In this document: positions 52,125 to 61,850 of the stretch, in pieces | How the letters are laid out: the number at the start of each line of letters is the position of its first letter | Numbering within the stretch: the first letter of the stretch is position 1 | Source of the DNA: Streptomyces sp. CB01201 | GTDB taxonomy: Bacteria > Actinomycetota > Actinomycetes > Streptomycetales > Streptomycetaceae | Reading direction: 5' to 3' | DNA length: 64,000 nucleotides | Assembly: GCF_002803085.1 (NCBI RefSeq) | Contig: NZ_NNBJ01000007.1 | Location: forward strand, 338,110 to 402,109 | The notes under the pieces: model-generated | The model's input: the letters and a program-made list of their open reading frames with translations, nothing else | Told to the model about the DNA's origin: nothing | Databases searched by the model: none | Translations under genes and position numbers: made by a program

Positions 52125-52592
52125 GTGTTCACGAGCGTATTGATGATCGAGAAGCCCCTGACCTCCGTCGACGTGGAATTCGTCACCACTCTGCACGGGG
52201 ACGAGCCGATTTCCTTCGTCGTTCTCATGCAGCCCAGGGGGGACCAGGACCGGCTCCTGCGCGCGATCGACGACGTGGCGCTCGGCGAGCTCGACGATGC
52301 CGTCCACGAGGGCGCCGAACCGGAGGGCTCCGCCGCACAGGGACCCGCCGAAGTGGCCCTCCAGCACTCCCTTCAGTCCCTGCGGAACGCGGGCAGCACC
52401 GCCGTGGGCCAGGTGGTCGACGACCATCCCCTGGACAAGCTGAAGGGCGTGGTCGACGAGGTGGGCGCCGATGAGGTCATCGTCCTGACGGCGCCGCACT
52501 ACGTGGAGGAGTTCTTCCACCGCGACTGGGCCTCGCGCGCCCGGCACAAGGTGGGCGTCCCCGTCCTCAAGCTGTTCGCCCACAGCGAGTAG
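52125..52592 (+). CDS. Conserved actinobacterial protein, function unknown
   Basis: 155 residues from GTG 52125, 8 bases after GAAGGG. Such proteins have, as I recall, sometimes been labelled indole-3-glycerol phosphate synthase, but no TIM-barrel or IGPS motif is visible. The N-terminal half (EKPLTSVDVEFVTTLHGDEPISFVVLM) and C-terminal half (GADEVIVLTAPHYVEEFFHRD, VGVPVLKLF) look like an alternating alpha/beta fold of the universal-stress type. It precedes murC, with a terminator in between. Confidence 0.72.
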   Translation: MFTSVLMIEKPLTSVDVEFVTTLHGDEPISFVVLMQPRGDQDRLLRAIDDVALGELDDAVHEGAEPEGSAAQGPAEVALQHSLQSLRNAGSTAVGQVVDDHPLDKLKGVVDEVGADEVIVLTAPHYVEEFFHRDWASRARHKVGVPVLKLFAHSE

Positions 52593-52627
52593 CCCCCGCG
52601 GCCCCCACCGGGAGCCGTGTCGCGGCC

Positions 52628-52659
52628 GGAGCCCCCACAGGAATTAGGGTGGGGGCTCC
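52628..52659 (+). terminator. Terminator before murC
   Basis: GGAGCCCCCAC pairs with GTGGGGGCTCC around a 10-base loop and is followed by TTCTGT. It lies 35 bases after the preceding stop and 31 bases before murC. Confidence 0.8.
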
Positions 52660-52690
52660 TTCTGTACGTCGCACCCCGGGAGAGAACCGC

Positions 52691-54085
52691 ATGGCATCCG
52701 CCATTCCCACCGCCATGGAACGGCCGCACTTCATCGGCATCGGCGGTGCCGGCATGTCGGGCATCGCGAAGATCCTGGCCCAGCGAGGGGCCCAGGTCGC
52801 GGGCAGCGACGCGAAGGAGTCCGCCACCGCCGAGGCGCTGCGGGCCCTCGGCGCCACCGTGCACATCGGGCACGCGGCCGGCCATCTCGCCGACGACGCC
52901 ACCTGCGTGGTCGTCTCCAGCGCGATCCGCGCCGACAACCCCGAACTCGCCCGCGCGGCCGAGCTGTCCGTGCCCGTCGTGCACCGCTCGGACGCGCTCG
53001 CCTCGCTCATGGGCGGCCTGCGCGCCATCGCGGTGGCGGGCACCCACGGCAAGACGACCACCACCTCGATGCTGGCCGTCGCCCTGACCGAGCTGGGCCT
53101 GGACCCGTCGTACGCGATCGGCGGCGACCTCGAAGGGCCCGGCACCAACGCCCGGCACGGCGAGGGCGACATCTTCGTGGCCGAGGCCGACGAGAGCGAC
53201 CGCAGCTTCCAGAAGTACGACCCCGAGGTCGCCATCGTCCTCAACGTCGAGCTCGACCACCACGCCAACTACGCCTCGATGGACGAGATCTACGACTCCT
53301 TCGAGACCTTCGTCGGCAAGGTCCGCCCCGGCGGCACCCTGGTGATCGCGGCCGACCAGCCCGGCGCGGTCGAGCTCACCCAGCGCGTGCGCGACCTGTC
53401 CTCGCTGAACGTGGTCACCTACGGCGAGTCCGAGACGGCCGACGTACGCGTCCACAAGGTCACCCCGCGCGGCCTCACCTCCGAGGTGACGGTTCTCCTC
53501 AACGGCAAGTTCCTGACCTTCACGGTCTCGGTCCCCGGCCGCCACTACGCCCACAACGCGGTCGCCGCCCTCGCCGCCGGCGTCGCGCTCGGCATCCCCG
53601 CGCACAACCTGGCCTCCGCGCTCGGCAAGTACACCGGCGTCAAGCGCCGCCTCCAGCTCAAGGGCGAGGTCAAGGGCGTCCAGGTCATCGACTCGTACGC
53701 GCACCACCCCACCGAGATGACCGCGGACCTGGAGGCGATGCGGGGCGCGGCCTCCGACTCCCGCCTCCTCGTGGTCTTCCAGCCGCACCTCTTCTCCCGC
53801 ACCCAGGAACTCGGCAAGGAGATGGGCCAGGCCCTCGCCCTCGCCGACCTCTCGGTCGTCCTCGACATCTACCCGGCCCGCGAGGACCCGGTCCCCGGCG
53901 TCACCAGCGAGCTGATCATCGACGCGGCCAGGGCTGCGGGCGCCCAGGTCACCGCCGTCCACGACAAGGAGACCGTCCCGGACGTCGTCGCGGGAATGGC
54001 AGCCCCCGGCGATCTCGTTCTCACCATGGGCGCGGGCGACGTGACGGACCTCGGCCCGGCCATCCTGGCCCGCCTGTCGAACTGA
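52691..54085 (+). CDS. murC: UDP-N-acetylmuramate--L-alanine ligase
   Basis: Adds L-alanine to UDP-MurNAc, the first amino acid of the peptidoglycan stem, using ATP. ATG 52691 follows GGGAGAG and gives 464 residues. The UDP-binding loop is FIGIGGAGMSGIAKI, the ATP loop AVAGTHGKTTTTSM, the Mg/Lys region VAEADESDRSF and the third-domain marks DSYAHHPTEM and FQPHLFSRTQ. It lies outside the dcw cluster, an arrangement I recall for Streptomyces (SCO6060). msrB follows. Confidence 0.96.
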   Translation: MASAIPTAMERPHFIGIGGAGMSGIAKILAQRGAQVAGSDAKESATAEALRALGATVHIGHAAGHLADDATCVVVSSAIRADNPELARAAELSVPVVHRSDALASLMGGLRAIAVAGTHGKTTTTSMLAVALTELGLDPSYAIGGDLEGPGTNARHGEGDIFVAEADESDRSFQKYDPEVAIVLNVELDHHANYASMDEIYDSFETFVGKVRPGGTLVIAADQPGAVELTQRVRDLSSLNVVTYGESETADVRVHKVTPRGLTSEVTVLLNGKFLTFTVSVPGRHYAHNAVAALAAGVALGIPAHNLASALGKYTGVKRRLQLKGEVKGVQVIDSYAHHPTEMTADLEAMRGAASDSRLLVVFQPHLFSRTQELGKEMGQALALADLSVVLDIYPAREDPVPGVTSELIIDAARAAGAQVTAVHDKETVPDVVAGMAAPGDLVLTMGAGDVTDLGPAILARLSN

Positions 54086-54124
54086 CCCGTCCCGAAGCGA
54101 CCCGATCCGACCGAGGAGCACCCC

Positions 54125-54529
54125 ATGGCGTACGACGTCGAAAAGCCGGACGAGCAGTGGCGCGCGGAGCTGAGCCCCGCCGAGTACCAGGTCCTGCGCC
54201 AGGCCGGCACCGAGCCCGCGTTCGTCGGTGAGTACACCGACACCAAGACCGAGGGCGTGTACGCGTGCCGCGCCTGCGGGGCCGAGCTCTTCACCTCCGG
54301 CGAGAAGTTCGAGTCGCACTGCGGCTGGCCGAGCTTCTTCGACCCGAAGGACACCGACGCGGTCGAACTCATCGAGGACCGCACCCACGGCATGCTCCGC
54401 ACCGAGGTCCGCTGCGCCCGCTGTGGTTCCCACCTCGGGCATGTCTTCGAGGGCGAGGGCTATCCGACGCCCACGGACCAGCGGTACTGCATCAACAGCA
54501 TTTCGCTGCGGCTCGCCCCGAAGGCGTGA
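54125..54529 (+). CDS. msrB: Peptide-methionine (R)-S-oxide reductase
   Basis: Repairs the R-sulfoxide of oxidised methionine. 134 residues from ATG 54125, after CGAGGAGCACCCC. Zinc ligands are Cys48/Cys51 (CRAC) and Cys97/Cys100 (CARC). The catalytic Cys122 lies in RYCINSISLRL and a resolving Cys66 in SHCGWPSF. It starts 39 bases after murC, with which it is probably co-transcribed, and is closed by a hairpin. Confidence 0.96.
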   Translation: MAYDVEKPDEQWRAELSPAEYQVLRQAGTEPAFVGEYTDTKTEGVYACRACGAELFTSGEKFESHCGWPSFFDPKDTDAVELIEDRTHGMLRTEVRCARCGSHLGHVFEGEGYPTPTDQRYCINSISLRLAPKA

Positions 54530-54554
54530 GGCATCGCGTGCCGGTCGCCTGAGG

Positions 54555-54585
54555 CCCGCGGAGCCACCCGGCCCGGCTCCGCGGG
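54555..54585 (+). terminator. Terminator after msrB
   Basis: CCCGCGGAGCC pairs with GGCTCCGCGGG around ACCCGGCCC, 25 bases after the msrB stop and before the first AfsR-like gene. Confidence 0.85.
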
Positions 54586-54630
54586 GTGGTCGAATGACCC
54601 CGGGGGAGGCCGGGACGGGGGGAGCGGGTT

Positions 54631-57621
54631 GTGCGCAGGATCGTGTTCGGGCTGCTCGGCACGCTGGACGTGCGGGTCGACGGCCGAAGGATCGCCCTCG
54701 GCGGCGCACGGCAGCGGACCGTTCTGACGACGCTGCTGCTCGCGCCGGACCGGGTCGTCTCCGTGGACGGCCTGATCGACGCGGTCTGGCACGGCACGCC
54801 GCCGACCACCGCGCGCAACCAGATCGCCATCTGCGTCGGGGCGCTCCGCAAGATCTTCAAGGATGCCGCGGGGGTCGACGACCTGATCGTCACCTCACAC
54901 CCGGGATACCTCCTCTCCGCCGGTGAACACCGCCTGGATGCGCGGGAGTTCGAGGATCTGGCCGGCCGCGCCCGGGACGCCGCCCGGCGCGGACGGGCCG
55001 CCGAGGCCGTTGCCCTGGTGGAGGAGGCGCTCGGCCTGTGGCGCGGCCGCGCCCTGGACGGCATCGAGGGCGAGCCCGCCGAATCGGCCGCGGCCCGCCT
55101 GGAGGAACTCCGGCTCGACCTGCGCGAGGAGTGGGCCGGGCTGCAGCTCCAGCTCGGCCGGCACCGGGCGCTGATCGGTGAACTGGCCACCCTGGTAAGG
55201 GAGAACCCGCTCCGCGAGCAGGCGCGCGGCTTCCTCATGCTGGCCGAGTACCGCTCCGGGCACCGCGCGAAAGCCCTGGAGATCTTCCGGGAGGGGCGCG
55301 ACATCCTGGTCGACCAGCTCGGCATCGAGCCCGGCCCCGCGCTCCGGGCCCTGCACGACCTCGTACTCCAGGACTCTCCCGACCTGGCGCAGCCCGCGGT
55401 CGACGCCCCGCCCGCCCCGCTCACGACCGTACCGTCCCAACTCCCCGCCAACGCTGCGGCGTTCACCGGCAGGCTGGACGAACTCGCCCGCCTCGACCGG
55501 ATGCTGGACGACAGCTACGGCTCGCGTCCCCTGGCCGTCGGGGTCGTCGCCGGGGTCGCCGGGGTCGGCAAGACCGCCCTCGCGGTGCACTGGGCCAACC
55601 AGGTCGCCGCCCGCTTTCCCGACGGCCGGCTCTTCATGGACCTGCGCGGTTACGACGAGAAGGACGACCCCGTCCCGCCCGGGGCGGCCCTGGACCGGCT
55701 GCTGCGTTCCCTGGGCGTGCCCGGCCCGCAGATCCCTGCCGACACCGCCGACCGGGCCGCCCTCTACCGCAGCGTGCTCGACACCCGGCGGATGCTGATC
55801 CTGCTCGACAACGCCCGCTCCTTCGAGCAGGTGCGCGCCCTGCTGCCCGGCGCCGGAAGGTGCTGTGTGCTGATCACCAGCAGGGACGCCATCGACGACC
55901 TGACCGGTGACTACGACGTCCTGCGCCTCGCCCTGCCCACCCTCGCCGAAGGCGAGGCCACCGCGCTGCTCGCCCAAGTGGCCGGGCCGGACCGCTTCAC
56001 CGCCGACCCGGCAGCCGCGGCCCGGCTCGGCGAGCTGTGCGACCGGCTGCCGCTCGCCCTGCGCATCGCGGGGGCCCGGCTCGCCGCCCGCCCGCACTGG
56101 TCGCTGCGGTCCCTGGTCGACCGCCTGGCCGACGAGCGGCACCGGCTCGACGAACTCAGCCCGGGCCAGGGCGGAGTGCGCGCCGGGCTCTGGCTCAGCT
56201 ACCGCGACCTGGACCCGGCCGCGGCCCGCATGTACCGAAGGCTCGGCCTGCTCAACGCCCCCGACTTCGCGGCCTGGGCCGGGGCGTCCGTACTGGACAC
56301 CGACCTGTGGGCGGCCGAGGACCTCATCGAGCAGCTGGTGGACGCCCACCTCCTGGAAGCCGTCCCGGGGCCGCCGGGCAGGCCGGCCCGCTACCGCTTC
56401 CAGGATCTGCTGCGCCTGTACGCCTGGGAACTCGCGCTCGCCGAGGACGGCGAGGAGGAGCGCACCGAGGCCCTGGACCGGGTGTTCGGCGACTGGCTCG
56501 CGCTCGCCGAGGAGGCCCACCGCAGGGTCGAGGGCCACGGCGGGCTCGGCCGCAGACCCGACCGGCCCGCACTGCCGGAGACACTGGTCGACGAACTCCT
56601 CGCCGACCCCCTGGGGTGGTTCGAGGAGGAGCGGTCGGCCCTGGTCGGGGTCGTCGGACAGGCCGCCCGGTCGCCGCAGCCGGCCGTCAGCTGGCTGCTC
56701 ACCGCTGCGGCGACCGCCCTGTTCGAGACCCGGCACTGCCTGGAGGACTGGCAGTCCTGCGCCGAACAGTCGCTGGCCGCCGCGCGAGGCGTCGACGACC
56801 GGACGGGCGAGGCGATGATGCTGCGCTCCCTCGGCTCGCTCGCCATCAACCAAAGGCGCTACGAGGCCGCCGTGGAACGCCTGTTGCCGGCACTGCGGCT
56901 GTACGGGCAGACCGGCGACGAGTCGGGCGCCGCACGGGTGCGCCGGCTGCTCGGGATCTGCGCCCACTTCGAGGGCGACCTGGACAGCGCCGCCGGACAC
57001 TACGAGGCCGCGATGGAGGTGCTGCTGCGGATCGGGGAGGTCCGCAGCGCCCTGCACTCGATGGGCCTGCTCGCTCAGATCGAGAGCCAGCGCGGAAACC
57101 TCCCCCGCGCCGTCGAACTGACCGAGCGGGCGGTGGCCAGAAGCCGTGAGGGCGGCTTCTGGCGGGCCGAGGCGCAGAGCCTGTACTGGCTGGCCGGCAC
57201 ACTGCTGCGCGACGGCCGGACGCACGACGCGCGCCGGGCGGGACGGCAGGTGATCGCGCTGACCCGGGCGGGCGGCGACCGGGTCGGAGAGATGTACGCG
57301 CTGCGCCTGCTGGGTGAAACCAGGTGGCGCCAGGGCGAGTTGACGCAGGCTCGGGAAACCTTGGAGCAGGCCCTCGGCGTCGCGGCTGAGCTGTCCGACG
57401 ACCTGCTGCGCGGGCGGATCGAGATCGACCTCGGGTGTACGGACGCGATGGCGGGCCGGGCCGGGGCGGTGGACCGGTTCGAGCGGGCTCGCCAGGCGTT
57501 CGCGACGGTCGCCGCCAAGGCCTGGCAGGAGCGTGCCGGCCGGCTGATCGCGCTGGTCGAATCGGCCGCACCGGGCGCCCGGATATCGGCCGGGCAGCTG
57601 GCCGGGGTGCTCGACGGCTGA
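54631..57621 (+). CDS. AfsR/SARP-family transcriptional regulator with NB-ARC and TPR domains, copy 1
   Basis: Large cytoplasmic activator of the AfsR type, a class that often controls secondary metabolism. 996 residues from GTG 54631 after GGGGGGAG. An OmpR-like winged helix fills about 5-95 (RQRTVLTTLLLAPDRVVSVDGLID) and a BTAD helical domain about 100-245 (FREGRDILVDQLGIEPG). The NB-ARC ATPase follows from about 270, with P-loop GVAGVGKTALAVHWAN near 310, LILLDNARS and CVLITSRDA. TPR-like repeats occupy about 720-950. Target genes are unknown; a second such gene follows. Confidence 0.92.
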   Translation: MRRIVFGLLGTLDVRVDGRRIALGGARQRTVLTTLLLAPDRVVSVDGLIDAVWHGTPPTTARNQIAICVGALRKIFKDAAGVDDLIVTSHPGYLLSAGEHRLDAREFEDLAGRARDAARRGRAAEAVALVEEALGLWRGRALDGIEGEPAESAAARLEELRLDLREEWAGLQLQLGRHRALIGELATLVRENPLREQARGFLMLAEYRSGHRAKALEIFREGRDILVDQLGIEPGPALRALHDLVLQDSPDLAQPAVDAPPAPLTTVPSQLPANAAAFTGRLDELARLDRMLDDSYGSRPLAVGVVAGVAGVGKTALAVHWANQVAARFPDGRLFMDLRGYDEKDDPVPPGAALDRLLRSLGVPGPQIPADTADRAALYRSVLDTRRMLILLDNARSFEQVRALLPGAGRCCVLITSRDAIDDLTGDYDVLRLALPTLAEGEATALLAQVAGPDRFTADPAAAARLGELCDRLPLALRIAGARLAARPHWSLRSLVDRLADERHRLDELSPGQGGVRAGLWLSYRDLDPAAARMYRRLGLLNAPDFAAWAGASVLDTDLWAAEDLIEQLVDAHLLEAVPGPPGRPARYRFQDLLRLYAWELALAEDGEEERTEALDRVFGDWLALAEEAHRRVEGHGGLGRRPDRPALPETLVDELLADPLGWFEEERSALVGVVGQAARSPQPAVSWLLTAAATALFETRHCLEDWQSCAEQSLAAARGVDDRTGEAMMLRSLGSLAINQRRYEAAVERLLPALRLYGQTGDESGAARVRRLLGICAHFEGDLDSAAGHYEAAMEVLLRIGEVRSALHSMGLLAQIESQRGNLPRAVELTERAVARSREGGFWRAEAQSLYWLAGTLLRDGRTHDARRAGRQVIALTRAGGDRVGEMYALRLLGETRWRQGELTQARETLEQALGVAAELSDDLLRGRIEIDLGCTDAMAGRAGAVDRFERARQAFATVAAKAWQERAGRLIALVESAAPGARISAGQLAGVLDG

Positions 57622-57786
57622 GCAATTCGCCGGTGGATGAAGGGCGTTGGGGAGTGGGTGAGCCTTTCCGACTGGGGGAGCCTTTCCGATATCGGGTCGG
57701 GGAAATCGATTCAAAATCGGCGGGACACAGCGGCTGGACAGGGTGGGCGCACAGCCGGCACCACGCCCACCGTTGAACGGGGAACC

Positions 57787-59811
57787 ATGGACTTCCACCT
57801 GCTCGGCCCGGTCGAGGCCAGACGCGCGGGCGAGCCGATCGCGCTCTCGGGCACGAAGGCACACACCCTCCTCGCGGCCCTGGTGCTCGCCCGGGGCCGT
57901 GTGGTGCCCGACTCCCGGCTGAGCCGCCTGCTCTGGGGGACCGCCCCGCCCGCGACGATGAGCGCGCAGATCTACACGTACGTCTCGCGGCTGCGCAAGC
58001 TCCTGGAGCCCGAGGCCACCCTGGAGCGCCGCCCGCCCGGCTATGCGCTCAGGACCGGCGACGGCCTGGTGGACATCGTGGAATACGAGCGCCTCGACCG
58101 GCTCGGCCGTCAAGCGCTGCACGAGCACCGGTACGAGGATGCCGGAAACATGCTGCGGGATGCGCTGGCGCTCTGGCAGGGACCCCTGTTGGGGAACGTC
58201 ACGGAGTTTCTCGCGGAGGAGGAGATCCCGCAGTGGGAGGAGGGCCGCGCCGCCACGCTGGAGAATCGGATGGAAGCAGAGCTGGCGCTCGGTCGGCACG
58301 CACGGATCGTCGCCGAACTGACCCGTCTGGTGGCGGACTTCCCCCTGCGCGAGCGGATGCGCGCCCAGCTGATGACCGCCCTGTACCGCTGCGGCCGCCG
58401 GGCCGATGCCCTGCACGTCTTCCACGAGGGCCGCACGGCGCTCGCCGAGCAACTGGGAGTCGACCCCGGAGTCGATCTGACGCGCACTCACCAGGCCGCA
58501 CTGCGCGGCACGTTGGACCTGGACGTGGACCTGGACGTGGACCTGGACGTGAGCCCGGTACTGGTCGTGGGCCCGGGCCTGGACGTGGGCCCGGTACTGG
58601 ACGTGGGTCCGGGCCTTGACCGCGGCGCGAACCCGGAGCCCGTTGAGCGGGGGACTGCGGACCCGGCCGCCGTCCACACCGCCGAGCCCGAGCCGCTCGC
58701 CCCGCGGCCGCACGCCGGCCTGCCCGTGCTCCGCGCCCCCGCCATGCTGCCCCCCGCCACCGCCGGATTCACCGGCCGAGGCAGGGAACTCGCCGCTCTG
58801 CGCCGTCTGCTCACGCCCGACGGCCGCGCGACGCCCCGCCGCTGCCTGATCACCGGCATGGCAGGCATCGGCAAGACCGCACTGGCCGTGCACGCCGCGT
58901 ACCAGAACCGCGCACACTTCCCCGATGGCCAGCTCTACGCGGACCTCACCGAGCCGGACGGCACCGCCAAGGACCCGCGCGATGTGCTGGCCCACCTGCT
59001 GCGCGCGCTGGGCGAGCAGCCGTCCGGCCCGGCCCCGTACGACCTCGACGACCTCGTCCGCGCCTATCGCACCAGCACGGCGGGACGCCGGATCCTGGTC
59101 CTGCTCGACAACGCCACGGACGGCCGTCGGCTCGCCCCGCTCCTGCCGTCCGGTGCGCAGTCGGCCGTGCTGGTCACCGGGCACACCCCGCTCGCCGTCA
59201 CCGTGGGAGCCGCCACCCTCGGCGTCGTACCCCTGAGCCCGCAGGAGTCCCTCGATCTGCTCGCCGCCACGGCAGGCAGGGCGCGCACGGAAGCCGAGCC
59301 CGGCGCCGCCCGCACGATCGCCGAGCACTGTGGGGGACTGCCGCTCGCGCTGCGCCTGGCGGGAGCCCGGCTCGCCGCCCGGTCCCACTGGTCGCTCGCC
59401 CGGCTGGCCGGCCGGCTCGCCGAAACCGACACCAGGCTCGATGAACTCGCCTTTGGGGAGATGGAGTTGAGGGATTCGCTGGCGAAATGGCTGGCGCGCA
59501 CCGACGAGGGGAACCGATGCCTCCTGGCCCGCCTGTCGGCGCTCGGCGCGCGGTCGTTCTCCGCCGCCTCGGCCGCCGCCGTGCTCGGGCTGCCCGACCG
59601 GCTCGCGGAGGACCTGGTGGAGCGGCTCACCGACAGTGCACTCCTGGAGATCGTCCACCCATCGGGCGGGGCCGAGGCGGCGGAGAAAGGCCGAGCCGCC
59701 TTCCCCCACCGCTCCCACCCCCGCTACCGCTTCCACCCCCTCGTGCTGCTGTACGTCCAGTCCCTGCCGGTGGAGCGTCCCGTACCGGTCACGCTGGTCC
59801 AGGCCGGCTGA
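57787..59811 (+). CDS. AfsR/SARP-family transcriptional regulator with NB-ARC domain, copy 2 (no TPR)
   Basis: 674 residues from ATG 57787 behind ACGGGGAACC. Winged helix about 1-90 (SGTKAHTLLAALVLARGRVVPDS) and BTAD about 95-240 (FHEGRTALAEQLGVDPG) are followed by an unusual repeat linker (residues about 243-278, LDVDLDVDLD then VGP-LD units). The NB-ARC region has P-loop GMAGIGKTALAVHA near 356 and ILVLLDNATDGRR, and ends in a helical winged segment, LARLSALGARSFSAAS. The TPR half found in copy 1 is absent. About 165 bases separate the copies. Confidence 0.88.
   Translation: MDFHLLGPVEARRAGEPIALSGTKAHTLLAALVLARGRVVPDSRLSRLLWGTAPPATMSAQIYTYVSRLRKLLEPEATLERRPPGYALRTGDGLVDIVEYERLDRLGRQALHEHRYEDAGNMLRDALALWQGPLLGNVTEFLAEEEIPQWEEGRAATLENRMEAELALGRHARIVAELTRLVADFPLRERMRAQLMTALYRCGRRADALHVFHEGRTALAEQLGVDPGVDLTRTHQAALRGTLDLDVDLDVDLDVSPVLVVGPGLDVGPVLDVGPGLDRGANPEPVERGTADPAAVHTAEPEPLAPRPHAGLPVLRAPAMLPPATAGFTGRGRELAALRRLLTPDGRATPRRCLITGMAGIGKTALAVHAAYQNRAHFPDGQLYADLTEPDGTAKDPRDVLAHLLRALGEQPSGPAPYDLDDLVRAYRTSTAGRRILVLLDNATDGRRLAPLLPSGAQSAVLVTGHTPLAVTVGAATLGVVPLSPQESLDLLAATAGRARTEAEPGAARTIAEHCGGLPLALRLAGARLAARSHWSLARLAGRLAETDTRLDELAFGEMELRDSLAKWLARTDEGNRCLLARLSALGARSFSAASAAAVLGLPDRLAEDLVERLTDSALLEIVHPSGGAEAAEKGRAAFPHRSHPRYRFHPLVLLYVQSLPVERPVPVTLVQAG
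58514..58620 (+). repeat. Coding tandem repeats in the linker of the second AfsR-like protein
   Basis: About three units of 12 bp (GTGGACCTGGAC-type) give alternating Leu-Asp-Val-Asp. They are followed by four 18-bp units at 58549-58566, 58567-58584, 58585-58602 and 58603-58620 giving VSPVLV, VGPGLD, VGPVLD, VGPGLD. Both periods keep the frame, so copy number can vary without breaking the protein. Confidence 0.9.
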
Positions 59812-59835
59812 GCGCCGTACACCTGCCCTCGATCC

Positions 59836-59859
59836 CGGCCCGTCCGGATGACCGGGCCG
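59836..59859. terminator. Terminator between the AfsR-like and FtsX-type genes
   Basis: CGGCCCG pairs with CGGGCCG around a 10-base loop in the 68-base gap between two convergent genes. Short but well placed. Confidence 0.6.
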
Positions 59860-59879
59860 AACTCCGTGTGCGGCCCCGC

Positions 59880-61850
59880 TCACTGGCGAGCCCCGGCGAA
59901 AGCGAGCGCGCGGGTGCGCAGCGCGAGCCGGGCGGGTACGAGACTGGAGACGAGCGCGAGGACGAGCCCGGCCGCCGCGGCCGCCCCGATGGCCGGCCAG
60001 GGAAGGCCCAGCGAAAGCGGCGAACCGGCTTCCAGGATCCGGCGGTTGACGAGCACCAGGGTGGCGGCCTGGGTGCCCGTGGTGACGAGGAGCGCGAGCA
60101 CGGTGGCGGTCGCCGCGGTGAGCACCGCCTCCAGGCCCACCATGGAGAGGACCTGGCGGTCGTTGCCGCCGGTCAGACGCAGGGTGGCGAAGTCGCGGAG
60201 CCGGTCGCCGGTGGACATCGTCATCGTGTTGACGATCGCGATCAGCGCGTAGAGCAGCGCGGGCCCCAGGATCGCGAGCATCGCGACCCAGTCGGACCGG
60301 GCCCGCGGGTCGTTGTCGCCGCTGCCCCAGGCGACGGCCGGTGTGACCTTGGTGCCCGCGGCCTCGGGCGCCGTGCCCTGCCGGGTGGAGACGTAGGCCG
60401 CGGTGGGCTGCGGGTCTCCGCGCAGGTGGCCGGCCACCGCGGCGTACGGAAGGAGGACCTCGGAGAGGCTCAGCGGCGTCCTGACCAGGGCGACCAGCGT
60501 CAGGGTCGCCGGTGTGCCGTCGGCGAGCGAGGCGGTGAGGCGGTCGCCCACCCGCCAGCCGTTGGACCGGGCGAGCGCCTCGGAGACGGCCACCGTGGAT
60601 CCGCTGAGGCGGCCCAGCGAACCGGAATCGGTGGGGAGCCGCCACGTGGTGGCCGCGTCCCCGTCGATCACGGTCGCCGCGATGGTGCCCGAAGTGGCTT
60701 CGGTGGAACCGGAGTTGGCGCTGTCGAGGCCGGTGAGCAGCGTGCTGCGGACCGTAGTGGTGCGAGCGCCGGGCAGCGCCCGCAGCTGTCCCGTCGCGCC
60801 CGCCGGAAGGGTCGCCCCGCTCGTGGGCTCGACGACGTACTGGGCGCTGAGCACCGCCCGGGACTGGATGCTCCTGGCATCCCCGAAGGTCAGCGTGGAG
60901 CCGACCACCGTGCCGGTGAGGCCGACCACCAGGAACATCGGGGTCGCCGTGGAAACGGTGCGGCGCACCGCCTTGAGGGCGTTCTGGCGGGCCAGCAGGC
61001 CCACCGCGCCGGACGCGAGCGGCACCGGCAGGGTGAGCAGCCGCACCAGCGGCGGCACGAGCAGCGGAGCGAACAGGGCGACCGCCATGATCGCCATGAC
61101 GTCGATGAGCAGCGCCCACACCGGCAGATTCCGGGGATCGCGCACCTGCGGATCGTGCTGCATCGCGGTCGGCATGGTCATGAAGAGGAGCAGTACGGCG
61201 GTGAAGACCGCGAGGTAGCCGATCGCCCACAGCAGGCGGCCGAGCGTCATCACCCGGCCGTCGACCACCGCGTCGCCGAGCGCCTCCACCGGCCGCACCC
61301 GGCCGGCCCGGCGGGCCGCCGCGGCGGCGCCGAGCACCGCGACGGCGATCTCGACGGCGGCGGCGATGACCAGCGGACCGGCACCCGGGGCCACGCTGAA
61401 GCGCTCCGGGGCGGCACCCCGCGCCACCAGCCAGCGCGCGAACAGCGGCGCCACGCCGAGGCCGAGCAGAGCGCCGCAGACCGAGGCGGCCAGCGAGACG
61501 ACGACCGCCTCGCCGAGCACGAGCGACCGGATCTGACGGGACGTCGCACCCACCGCCCGCAGCAGCGCGATCTCGCGCCGCCGACCGGCGACCGCGAACG
61601 CGAACGTGGACGCCACGACGAAGACGGACACGAAGCCCGACATGCCCGCCATGAAAACGAGCAGCTTCTTCAGAGAGGGCGCCGACGGATCGTCGTTCTC
61701 AAGCCCCGCCGAGGTGCTGACCAGCAGCCCCGCCGCGGCGATCAGCGCCACGCCCAGGGTGAGCGCGACGAACGAGCCGATGAAGCCGGACCACCGTTTG
61801 CGCAGGGTGGCGACCGCAACCGGAATCAGCAGGCCGAACTCGCCCATCAC
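59880..61850 (-). CDS. ABC transporter permease, FtsX/MacB family
   Basis: Membrane subunit of an exporter or mechanotransmission ABC system. 656 residues from GTG 61850, which overlaps the ATPase stop as GTGA (ATG 61847 is an alternative). Two FtsX-type cores, each of several hydrophobic spans, are present: the first near residues 65-190 (VVASTFAFAVAGRRREIALLR), the second at the C-terminus (NTMTMSTGDRLRDFATLRL). A large extracytoplasmic domain of about 200 residues lies between. Coupled to the ATPase at 61847-62620. Confidence 0.9.
   Translation of the reverse strand: MMGEFGLLIPVAVATLRKRWSGFIGSFVALTLGVALIAAAGLLVSTSAGLENDDPSAPSLKKLLVFMAGMSGFVSVFVVASTFAFAVAGRRREIALLRAVGATSRQIRSLVLGEAVVVSLAASVCGALLGLGVAPLFARWLVARGAAPERFSVAPGAGPLVIAAAVEIAVAVLGAAAAARRAGRVRPVEALGDAVVDGRVMTLGRLLWAIGYLAVFTAVLLLFMTMPTAMQHDPQVRDPRNLPVWALLIDVMAIMAVALFAPLLVPPLVRLLTLPVPLASGAVGLLARQNALKAVRRTVSTATPMFLVVGLTGTVVGSTLTFGDARSIQSRAVLSAQYVVEPTSGATLPAGATGQLRALPGARTTTVRSTLLTGLDSANSGSTEATSGTIAATVIDGDAATTWRLPTDSGSLGRLSGSTVAVSEALARSNGWRVGDRLTASLADGTPATLTLVALVRTPLSLSEVLLPYAAVAGHLRGDPQPTAAYVSTRQGTAPEAAGTKVTPAVAWGSGDNDPRARSDWVAMLAILGPALLYALIAIVNTMTMSTGDRLRDFATLRLTGGNDRQVLSMVGLEAVLTAATATVLALLVTTGTQAATLVLVNRRILEAGSPLSLGLPWPAIGAAAAAGLVLALVSSLVPARLALRTRALAFAGARQ

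Noticed and set aside
54895..61230. A 2111-codon antisense frame across the AfsR-like genes
   Set aside because: It overlaps three well-supported genes, has biased composition and no recognisable domain or start signal.
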